This document shows positions 51,001 through 62,300 of a stretch of 64,000 nucleotides of DNA, piece by piece. The position numbers and the translations under genes were made by a program. The notes below the pieces were generated by a model. The model did not search any database. It worked only from the letters and a program-made list of their open reading frames with translations, and was not told the origin of the DNA. Each line of letters starts with the position of its first letter. Positions within the stretch are counted from its first letter, which is position 1. This stretch comes from Mansonella perstans (Eukaryota > Nematoda > Chromadorea > Rhabditida > Onchocercidae): the NCBI GenBank assembly GCA_037074765.1, contig JBAMDO010000181.1, positions 186,001 through 250,000 of the forward strand, read 5' to 3'.

Positions 51001-53330
51001 TACGGAACAAACCATCAACAGGCGTAATTGGAAGCGGTGTATCCGATACTTGAAGCAGTGATGACATCGGTGGAATAATATTTGATTCTTCAGATTCGGC
51101 AGCTTCCATCACGCTAATTTGGTTTCGTTCGGCTGGTGACAAGCATGACAAATCCTCTTTATCCACAATGTCTGAGGAGACAGAGAAAAGCGGCGTCGCT
51201 ACAGACGAGTTTGATTCGACTTTCCTGGTTGAGACAGAATCTACTTTCGACTGCTCAGATAAACTAGTTGTAGAATCTCTGCAAACACTAAACTGTTAAA
51301 ATGTCACTAGCTTATTGAAAAAAATTAACACGATTTGTTACTTAAAAAAAAAGACCGAAAAAAAAAACCCACTACTCATATCTATAGACTACGACGTTTT
51401 GGATCACAGTTGAAAATAAAAGCACTGGAATCATTAGGGCGAAAGAAATTTCAACCTTTGATCCATATGCTTGAAAAATGAATCCATTGTATGTGAAACG
51501 GATATTTTGACAGGAGCTGATGGTCCAGATACACTAGTCGATGCTGCGTCTAATTCAGCGCTAGCCATTACCGCCATGATTTTTTGACGTTCTTCTTCTG
51601 ACAAATCGCCCAAAGCAGGTAATAATTGATTTTCGGAAAAGAATGGAATTGGAGATGTCGGATGCGATAATGAAACCGTTTGTGGAGGTTTTGGCTGCAA
51701 ATTAAGCATCTATAAATTTCTCATTCATTAGCGTAAAAACAATGCACATAACAATTCAAGAGAATCCAAGCAAACAAATTTTGCTTGGATTTCTAGTTTT
51801 TCAAGAATTAACCTTTCCCTGCCCTCAGAGATGCTTTAATTATTCATTTTCGCACTGATTAATGTTGAGATTTGATAAATTCAACTCTCATTTCAATACG
51901 GGGAATAAATATTTGAAAAACAAATTTAAATGTAAATAACGTAGACAATAGATAGTCTTAACAAGAATAATGAACCTAAATTTTTTTTCATATAAGTTGT
52001 AAATATTATGCCATTATGTAAAAAAAAAAGTTTATGAAGGAAACAGTTTTAAATTAACTTTTGCGAACTGCGCTGCATTTTCGACTTACTACGTTATCAG
52101 AAAACACACAAAAATGGGTGCAAACCTTGCTGATCGTTGTCAAGTCGGAAATGGAAGCAGCGTGGTGTGCAACTTGCGCAAGTTGCTCAGTAGCTTGCTT
52201 TGCACCCCTGAATGCATCACCAGCCAAACGCGACAATGAGCCAAACATACTTTTTGTGTCAACACGAGGTTCGCTTTCGGTATTCCGTTGTTTCTCTTCT
52301 CCTGTGCCTATAAATTGAACAGCCAAACCCAAAAGGTGCTTAAACGGTTGAAAAAGTAGGCAGTATTCGTTTTATAAACAAGGCCATTCAAGATTTTCAA
52401 CTTAATCGTTAATAAGTTCATAACTGGCTCTGTATAATGTATTATTTAAGTAGAGACATAATTACCTGATAAAGATTGTGGTTGTTGTTGTTGTTGCGCT
52501 TGTTGTGGAGCTGCTGAAACAGCAGAGTATAATGCATACAGCTGCGATGCGCGCTCTCTGGAATGTTCATCCAATGCTAATATTTCTGAGGCTTCCATCG
52601 TTGGTGCTGCTAGTTGTGATGCTTGATCGATAGGCAAATGCGCAATGCTTGTGTTGCCTGTATTAAAGGCTTTTGAAAGTCCAATCAATTTCATTCCGAA
52701 ATTCGTGTGCTTGGTTGATGTTGTCATATGTGATGATGAAGATGATAGTGATGGTAGCAAGTGTGGTAATTCTCTTGGTGCACTTTCTTTTTCCATTTCT
52801 ATGAATAAATATTTTCAAAATGAGTGAATGAATACGATAACTGAAAAATATACATAATGTAAGGATATTTACATATATTTGACCCGATAATGAAAGGAAA
52901 TCTGATTTCATTCAAAATAATCATATAAATCTAAATATATAAACAAATAAATTCAGGATTAACGCCAGTCTAATATTGCATTCCTTTCAAAAACGGTCGC
53001 CTAATCCACTTTGTCTTTCCATCTCAGTCTGAACGCTTATCCGTATTGAAATCAAAGTTTACCCCTGAATTTTTAACTTAATTTGTAAGTAAAGCCTTTT
53101 ATTTTTGAATTTTTTTTTTATAAGTTTTATTTCTGAAATTTTATAATTAAAGTAAATTTATAAGTAAACCCCTTTTTTTTTAAGTAAATTTATAAGTAAA
53201 CCCCTTTTTTTTTAAGTAAATTTATAAGTAAACCCCTTTTTTTTTAAGTAAATTTATAAGTAAACCCCTTTTTTTTTTTTTTTTTTTTTTTTCTTTCTTT
53301 TTTTTTTTTTTCTTTCTTTTATTTTCTTTT

Positions 53331-53363
<33 letters not shown>

Positions 53364-56300
53364 TTTCATCTTATTTCATCTTATTTTCAGGTACTTAGGC
53401 GCTAAAATTTCTTCATCGTCTTCCAACATACTGATAATAATGCTGTTCAATTTATAAAACTCAGAATTAATAGCTTTACACTAAAAAAGCTTTCACCAAC
53501 TTTGAAAATTTCCTGATTGCAAAAGTTCATTACAAATCTGCAGCTTAAAATCAGCAAATGTTATAATATGACAATCACTTAACATCCGTTCATTCATCTC
53601 GGTGAAACATCGGTACAGAATTTGTTAAGAATTAATATGAAATAATTAATCTACAATGGGGATCGAAATAATGGAACTGTTTTAAATATTAATTTTCAAT
53701 ATCAATAATTACATCGGTAATGATTCGTTCGGTAAGAAATTATATCAAGGATTATTTTGGTTAGTATTTAATTTCTTCCCCAATTAAATACATTCTTATA
53801 GTTAAAGTCACATCAAAAAAACATGAGGTTCTTGCTTTTTACTAATTCCAACATACGACCGGTCTATCGGACAAAATATTTTTTTAGTCATTTGAATAGG
53901 TCAGTTAAATTCTAGTAAATCGCGAAAATGCATTTCTCCTAGTTTATCAAATTATCCAATTTTAATTCGAAACCTGGAGTTTTATCAGTTTCTTCGGCGC
54001 TTAATGAATTTCTCAGCGATCGTAAACGCTCCTCATACCATTTTCCGATGTTTTCTTCGTCGTCAATCTCCTCTAATGATTTCAATTTATTACCTTGTTT
54101 TGCATATACATTTTGTCGTAATCTGCTTCGTTGACCAGCCGTTACCTCCTTTTCAACTGATTGCCCCAACGACGTACCATCCTTAGTAAACATCTCCAGC
54201 GATACTTGTCTTTTATCATGTCCTACTTCCTTTTCACTTTCTGTGGATTTGATGCCTTTATCAGACCTTACTTTATCATCACCGCTAATGAAATGTGACT
54301 TTGGTTCCGTTAGATTAATTGTTAATTCTGTTTTCTGTAGTTCATATTCCTTATTATTCACAATCATTTCTTTTACAAAATTTTCGTCATCTTCAACTTC
54401 TGAATTGTTTTTATTATGAACGGGAACTTTTGATCTATCTGGTGCATTCCTAAGTTCGAACTGAAGATCAACCATTTCAGTTTGTTCAGCTTCTATCTCT
54501 GTCAGCCCAGAAAATCTATCAACGGTTTCTTCACTGTCTTTTACGTCTAACTGTACAAGAGCTTGTGCTACTACATCTGTCAAAGATGGTGAAGAGGTCA
54601 ATTTTGAAATCTGTTTGCTTTGTAAACTGAATACTTCTGTTCTGCTGTTTGGCAAAAGAGGACTTTGGACAATTTCTAACGGCCATTCTGCATTTGTGAT
54701 GGTGTCATACGTCGCTGAAGGTTCTCTCAATTTCTGAATACCAGCATCATCTTTAAATTCTGGAGTAGAAGAGACTGTTTCATAAAACAGATTGGACCAC
54801 TTCATACTGTTCTGATTCATTTCTTCATCTGATGTTCCCGGACCGAAATTTGACGATTCACTTGAAGATATATATTCTGAATCTTGATTATCAGGATGTT
54901 CATTAGTTGTTTGCACGGAAGCTAAATCCTTCGTTTTTCCCAAAACTTTAACGTTGTAGGTACTTTTAATTTTGCTTGCTATTGGTATATCGGTTTCACT
55001 ACTTTGATTTTCAGGACGCACCTTCGTTGATTCTTCCACAATTTGCTTGTTTGTTTTCGACATATCTTCTGCCGCAGTATCTTGAGAAAATTTTGTCTTA
55101 TCGACGTTACTTTTAAAGAATAGCGTCGTAATAACATTGTTCTTGAGCGGATTCAGCATATTAGCAAATTTGTTGAAAGCTACTGCACTCGATGTAGCAT
55201 CTTTTTGCAGCAATTCCACTTGATTTATTTCGGCAGTCATATCGTTTTTCGCACTGAATCGGTCCAGAAGTGACATTTCAAATTGCCTAATAGCATTCCT
55301 CTCCACTTCTGTGATGTGCTCCAACTCTTCTCCAGTTAAGTGATTTGCAGCTTTCTCTCCAACAGCCGATCCATTTGTTGTCAAATCCGAATTCCTTCCT
55401 TTCTCAAGTACTTTTGCGAATTGTCCTTCATAAATGAAAATTTCCTCCTGTTTTGCTCTTTGTTCTACAGCTTGTATTTGCATCAGTTCCTCATCAGTCA
55501 AAGTGTTATTTCCTTTTCTCTGATCTTTTATTGTTTCCGCTTCTTTCTTCCCACAGATATCATTTTCTAAATGTTTTTCTTGTCTTTTAACGATATATAT
55601 TAAATTGTTCTCAAGAAGTGTGACATCTTTATTTTCACTTATATTCTCAACAGTCGCTCTTTTCTCTACCATCCATGTAGCAATTGAATCCATCTCTTTT
55701 GCCTGTTCCTCCAAAGTATTTGCTTGCAACAAGTTGTACTTAGTCAAGGATTCATTCTTCTCTTCTTTCCGTTTGTCGGTTTTGGATTCATGTAAAAATG
55801 ATTCGTTGGCAGCTCGCAGTTCCTTTGCTGGTTCTCCAATTGCTCTGGTTTGTTCTACTTTTTCTTCCGTCACGCAAATATCTTGCTGTGTTTCTTGATG
55901 CTTGTATTTCTCGTTCTCTTCAAAATTAAAAACATCGAATTCATTTAATTTCTTCATTTGTTTTAGCTGCTCATTAACCAGCCTGAATCGTGCCAACTCT
56001 TCATCAGTTAGATTGACAATTTCAGTTTCCACCACGTCCGTCGAAATAGTATTTCCAGTTCTTTCCGGTTGGTTCATCCGACCTTCGAGCTCTTCGTAAA
56101 GCATTATTCTATCCCCAGTCAGCTCCTTCTCTAGTTCCTGGCTATTCTGAAGAAATTTCATTCCTTCAGTACCTATGGTAGAAGATTTTGCTTTGCGGAT
56201 GTCTTCAAAAGAATTCGTTTCTATTGTAAGTAATTTCAAACTGGGTATTTTCTGAACCGAGTTTTTACCGCCCATGGTCTTAGCTTCATTTATTTCCAAA

Positions 56301-59300
56301 TCTTCCATCTTCTCCTTCCGTGTTTCATGAATCATTCCTTCTGCACTTAATATCTTTTCCGGTTCTACCCTTCCAGCTGAGAAAACTGTCGCGGTTAAAA
56401 CGTCTCTCGGATCTGATCTGGCATCCATGTTAGGACCCTGTGCTGCCTGCAATTCTACTGATGAACTGACAGTTGTCGTATTCTGTAGATTTCCAACAGT
56501 TTTCTGACTGGTTTCTGACCAATTTGTCCATTGGATATCAACTTCCTTTATCATAGCTTCTTCGATTTTTAAAGTATGTTCCATCTCTGCATCTGAAATT
56601 TCACCACTAATTTCCTCACCGCTCCTATTCTTCTGGAGATGAACTTTTGCGTCCAAAGTCGATTTCTGTTCAAGTTTCATTGTACTAGGTTCCGGTATTG
56701 CTCCTCTAAGAATCTCCTCATTTTGCTGTTTATCCAATTCTTCAGAAAAAGAAGTACTTCCTAATCGAATATCCTGCATAATTCTTGGTTTATCATCTAC
56801 TGACTGTTCAGAATTATTCGTGTTATTTGTCGTTTGAATAACAGTGCTGTCGAACTTATCTTCATCAGCAGCATTCACTGAATCTTCTTTGACAGTACCC
56901 GCTTTTGTAACTTTAATAACAAATGGTAATGCTCCTTTTTCGGCTTTTTCAATAACACCTTCAATGTGTGTCCGTTCGCGTAATTCGAAATCGTTCATAT
57001 CCGGAAGCTTGTAAATAGACTGCCTGAAAATTGACATATTCTACGAAGATGAACAAATTCAATGGCCAACATATGTCAAATATTTAGTTCTTATCGTCTT
57101 GTGAACCAAACATTCCGATATTCATTCTTTGGTGATTTGAAGAAAACGTAATATTTTTGCTTTTCTAATGTGAAAACAAAAACAGAAACCTTCTCGAAGC
57201 CGTTGGTGTCGACTGGCTGCTTCGAGATCGTCGATTTACTGCACTCAGTACCTGAAATTTAAATTCAAATATGTGTTCAGATGCTGTAATAACTCTTTCT
57301 TTGCTATTGTATGCCAGCAGATTAAACACAGTCAATCTAACGGGCAAGTTAAACGGCGAACACTGATGGTTCGTATTGCTGATTTTTCTTAGAAGCAGCT
57401 TTATATGCTTCATTCTCCATTAATCAAAAGTCATACGGCACTCAGTGACCGTGACCCTGTGTTATAAATATTTCTTTTTCATTTAATTAGAATGAAAGGC
57501 AACAGAATAATTAACTTCGTAATTCCCTGGAAAAGCAACTAATTAAGACCAGCCCATAATTTTCGTGAAACATTCTTGGACAATATTGTTGCATTAATAG
57601 CGGTAAAACAGACCTTCTCAATATGGTCACGCTCTTCATTTGAAAGACCAGCTAGTGCGCTATCAGGTAATCTTGTATCAAAACCATTGCTTGAAGCTCC
57701 AGAAGTTCTTCGAAGTAAATCAATGAATTCGTTTCTACCATCGGGAGAAGTTTTTCGACTTGATAAATCGCTTTGTCGACGACTTGATCGCCAAAGAAAA
57801 GATAGCGGGGAATGTGCCCTATCTTCTCCACTAACTGTACCGCTTCCAAATAAAGAAAACCAGGATGTAATTCGAGAAGATCCGGACTCTGGTTCTGTCA
57901 CTGACTGCGATTCTTTTTTTTTAGTTAAACTGGAACAAGTAGTGATAAGAACAATTTTCTTAGTTCATAAGTTAAAGTAAAAAATCGTCACACAGAAATC
58001 ATCTCCAAATAATCAGTATGAGTACAGAATTTAAGCACAAAGTATAAAGTAAATTGGTAAGCTATTGCACAAGTCTATTTAATTTAAATAATGCTAAAAA
58101 CTATTTGAAGCTCAACACAGGTCTCTCGAAATTTCCAAAAGTCAGTAAGCATAAATCTCTTTAACGTAATTCCTAACCCCAATGAGATCTTTCTTTCGAA
58201 TTCTTCATCACTTTCGGACGAAGTAACGGGTGCTGACTCCGTCTGGCTGTCGATATCAGCGCGCATTTGCAAGAAATACCTGGCTCTTGGATTAAGCTCA
58301 GCTCTGAAAAAATTTCCTAACTCAACAGCAGCAAGTTCGGCAACTTGTTCTGTTATTCGTTCCGCAAAAAAATTGAGGCGCATCAGGCAGTCTGCATGAT
58401 GAAGCATGGATCCATCACCAGCAATGCTTTCTCGCTCACAACGTTCAAACACATTCATTTGATGAATCTTTCGAGGTTTTCCGTTTTTCAGTTGCCACGT
58501 TGAGAAACGTTTTAACGATCCTTTATCTTCTCCATCCTCCATTTTTTTATGCATAGAATGTGATGACAAGGATCCAGAAAAACCGGAAATTTCTTCAGAG
58601 CCTTTCCATCTATCTTGCAAAACAGATGCTACTGTAGTTATATTAGTTGAATCTCCATGTTTTATAGGATTGATTCCGGTGTCTCCTGAATTTCCAACCT
58701 TGCTTTCCACATTTGATTCTGACTTGTCTCGACGATCTAATGTTTTTCCAACACTGTCGTTCTTTTCTACTCTCCCCGGTACTCCAGATTGTGAAGCGAG
58801 TAAATTTTGATCGGTGTATACCACAAAAACACTGGAAGCGCGGGTAAATGACGGCTTCATACCTGCAATATGTGTTTTCGTAGAAAATTCGTCTGCGTTA
58901 TTAAACGTTTTCCAGAAGTTAAACCTTCCGCGATGTGACGTCTTTTGCGAAAACCGAAAATTGCGTGTCATTTTTTTGTAGAGTCGATCTGTGTAAGTTA
59001 CCGTTGAAGTGACGTTGAATCCATCAGTGAGGTAGTGGTTCGAATGCTCTAAATTAAACTCAACTTTTTCATTAGGCTGAATTCGTAAATCTTTTTCCTT
59101 GATAAGGACAGCGCTCCTTTCATCCTCAATTATTTCGTTGCATTTACAACTTGTTTTCGAAAAATTATCAATATTATCTTCAAACAATTGTTTGTTTCTT
59201 TGAATTCGGGTAAGAGGGCCATCCTTTACGAATTCTGTCTCGGACTCGCTGGTAACTGATTGCTTTCGATGTTGTTCGTCTTGTTCCGTCCGCTGCTCCC

Positions 59301-62300
59301 ACGGCCTTCCAAATACGAATTCCTTTTGCAAATGACTTAGGGATTCATCTGTGACAGAAATACTTGACGGATTCTTCAAGTCTTTCGTGGTTAATTCAGA
59401 TCCAGACTTCTTGAAATCAGCATCCAATTTGATTTGCTGGCTGGAAAGATGCCGTTTTTCCAACGTATTAATTTGTCGAGATCCATTTTCTCTGTGCGGT
59501 TTGTCGTTGAAACAGTCCATACCTGACGTTACAGAACTTGTTTTTGAGTGATCATATTCAGCAAACTTTTCAGATTCATCTTCTTCAACGTTATATTCTT
59601 CATAATCTGATTTCATATCTTCCTTGTCAACCAAATTCTTGTGGATAGGCAATTTTGTTTGAAGTTTCTGTGTTGCCTGAAGATTGCCGAATGCTTCTTC
59701 AGCCATGCACGAAACACGTGCTATATGCTCCAATTCGTCTTCAGTCAGTTCAAACAGAGATTCTTTGTTTGTGACAAACTTTTGAACATCCATTTCCTTT
59801 TCAGCTATATTAGCAACGCTTGTAACATCTTCCCGTTCCTCCTCATATTCCGTTCTCGGGCCATTTGATAATAGATTCGTCCGTGTCTCATCAAAAATTT
59901 TAGAAGTAACGTAGGCAGATGGTGACGAATTCAGAATGCGGGTTGCAAATGCATCATCAAGTGAAATTCCGTCAATAGTTGCATTGCTGATCGCATCCAT
60001 AGGATTTGACATATCTTCATTCAGAACATTTTCCTCATTTTGCATTGTGCTATTTACATGGATTATATCTTGTTCGAACATCGAAGTTTCGTTTTCATTT
60101 GAAATTATTTCCATAACTGATGCTGTTTTTCCGTTCGACAAAATATTTGTATTTTCATTTGCGTTAGATGACAAAGTATTTTGAATTGGATTTAACTGTA
60201 TATCCACAGATTCCTGCGAAGAATCCGGACCTGACGTTACAGAACTTGTTTTTGAGTGATCATATTCAGCAAACTTTTCAGATTCATCTTCTTCAACGTT
60301 ATATTCTTCATAATCTGATTTCATATCTTCCTTGTCAACCAAATTCTTGTGGATAGGCAATTTTGTTTGAAGTTTCTGTGTTGCCTGAAGATTGCCGAAT
60401 GCTTCTTCAGCCATGCACGAAACACGTGCTATATGCTCCAATTCGTCTTCAGTCAGTTCAAACAGAGATTCTTTGTTTGTGACAAACTTTTGAACATCCA
60501 TTTCCTTTTCAGCTATATTAGCAACGCTTGTAACATCTTCCCGTTCCTCCTCATATTCCGTTCTCGGGCCATTTGATAATAGATTCGTCCGTGTCTCATC
60601 AAAAATTTTAGAAGTAACGTAGGCAGATGGTGACGAATTCAGAATGCGGGTTGCAAATGCATCATCAAGTGAAATTCCGTCAATAGTTGCATTGCTGATC
60701 GCATCCATAGGATTTGACATATCTTCATTCAGAACATTTTCCTCATTTTGCATTGTGCTATTTACATGGATTATATCTTGTTCGAACATCGAAGTTTCGT
60801 TTTCATTTGAAATTATTTCCATAACTGATGCTGTTTTTCCGTTCGACAAAATATTTGTATTTTCATTTGCGTTAGATGACAAAGTATTTTGAATTGGATT
60901 TAACTGTATATCCACAGATTCCTGCGAAGAATCCGGACCTGACGTTACAGAACTTGTTTTTGAGTGATCATATTCAGCAAACTTTTCAGATTCATCTTCT
61001 TCAACGTTATATTCTTCATAATCTGATTTCATATCTTCCTTGTCAACCAAATTCTTGTGGATAGGCAATTTTGTTTGAAGTTTCTGTGTTGCCTGAAGAT
61101 TGCCGAATGCTTCTTCAGCCATGCACGAAACACGTGCTATATGCTCCAATTCGTCTTCAGTCAGTTCAAACAGAGATTCTTTGTTTGTGACAAACTTTTG
61201 AACATCCATTTCCTTTTCAGCTATATTAGCAACGCTTGTAACATCTTCCCGTTCCTCCTCATATTCCGTTCTCGGGCCATTTGATAATAGATTCGTCCGT
61301 GTCTCATCAAAAATTTTAGAAGTAACGTAGGCAGATGGTGACGAATTCAGAATGCGGGTTGCAAATGCATCATCAAGTGAAATTCCGTCAATAGTTGCAT
61401 TGCTGATCGCATCCATAGGATTTGACATATCTTCATTCAGAACATTTTCCTCATTTTGCATTGTGCTATTTACATGGATTATATCTTGTTCGAACATCGA
61501 AGTTTCGTTTTCATTTGAAATTATTTCCATAACTGATGCTGTTTTTCCGTTCGACAAAATATTTGTATTTTCATTTGCGTTAGATGACAAAGTATTTTGA
61601 ATTGGATTTAACTGTATATCCACAGATTCCTGCGAAGAATCCGGACCTGACGTTACAGAACTTGTTTTTGAGTGATCATATTCAGCAAACTTTTCAGATT
61701 CATCTTCTTCAACGTTATATTCTTCATAATCTGATTTCATATCTTCCTTGTCAACCAAATTCTTGTGGATAGGCAATTTTGTTTGAAGTTTCTGTGTTGC
61801 CTGAAGATTGCCGAATGCTTCTTCAGCCATGCACGAAACACGTGCTATATGCTCCAATTCGTCTTCAGTCAGTTCAAACAGAGATTCTTTGTTTGTGACA
61901 AACTTTTGAACATCCATTTCCTTTTCAGCTATATTAGCAACGCTTGTAACATCTTCCCGTTCCTCCTCATATTCCGTTCTCGGGCCATTTGATAATAGAT
62001 TCGTCCGTGTCTCATCAAAAATTTTAGAAGTAACGTAGGCAGATGGTGACGAATTCAGAATGCGGGTTGCAAATGCATCATCAAGTGAAATTCCGTCAAT
62101 AGTTGCATTGCTGATCGCATCCATAGGATTTGACATATCTTCATTCAGAACATTTTCCTCATTTTGCATTGTGCTATTTACATGGATTATATCTTGTTCG
62201 AACATCGAAGTTTCGTTTTCATTTGAAATTATTTCCATAACTGATGCTGTTTTTCCGTTCGACAAAATATTTGTATTTTCATTTGCGTTAGATGACAAAG

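Noticed and set aside
54004..56099. Plus-strand ORFs of 60-97 codons rich in Ser/Phe/Cys
   Set aside because: Antisense shadows of the 3-kb Glu/Lys-rich exon; their composition is what the complement of GAA/AAA codons gives.
57539..57613. Read-through end of exon 57614-57929 (KVCFTAINATIL to stop)
   Set aside because: Splicing at 57614 gives a better motif and correct phase into 57190-57251; kept only as a possible retained intron.
58084..58177. Last 31 codons of the giant frame (TLKRFMLTDFWKFRETCVEL...)
   Set aside because: They lie past the donor GG|GTTAGG whose phase matches the next exon; they could be an alternative short terminus but have no support.
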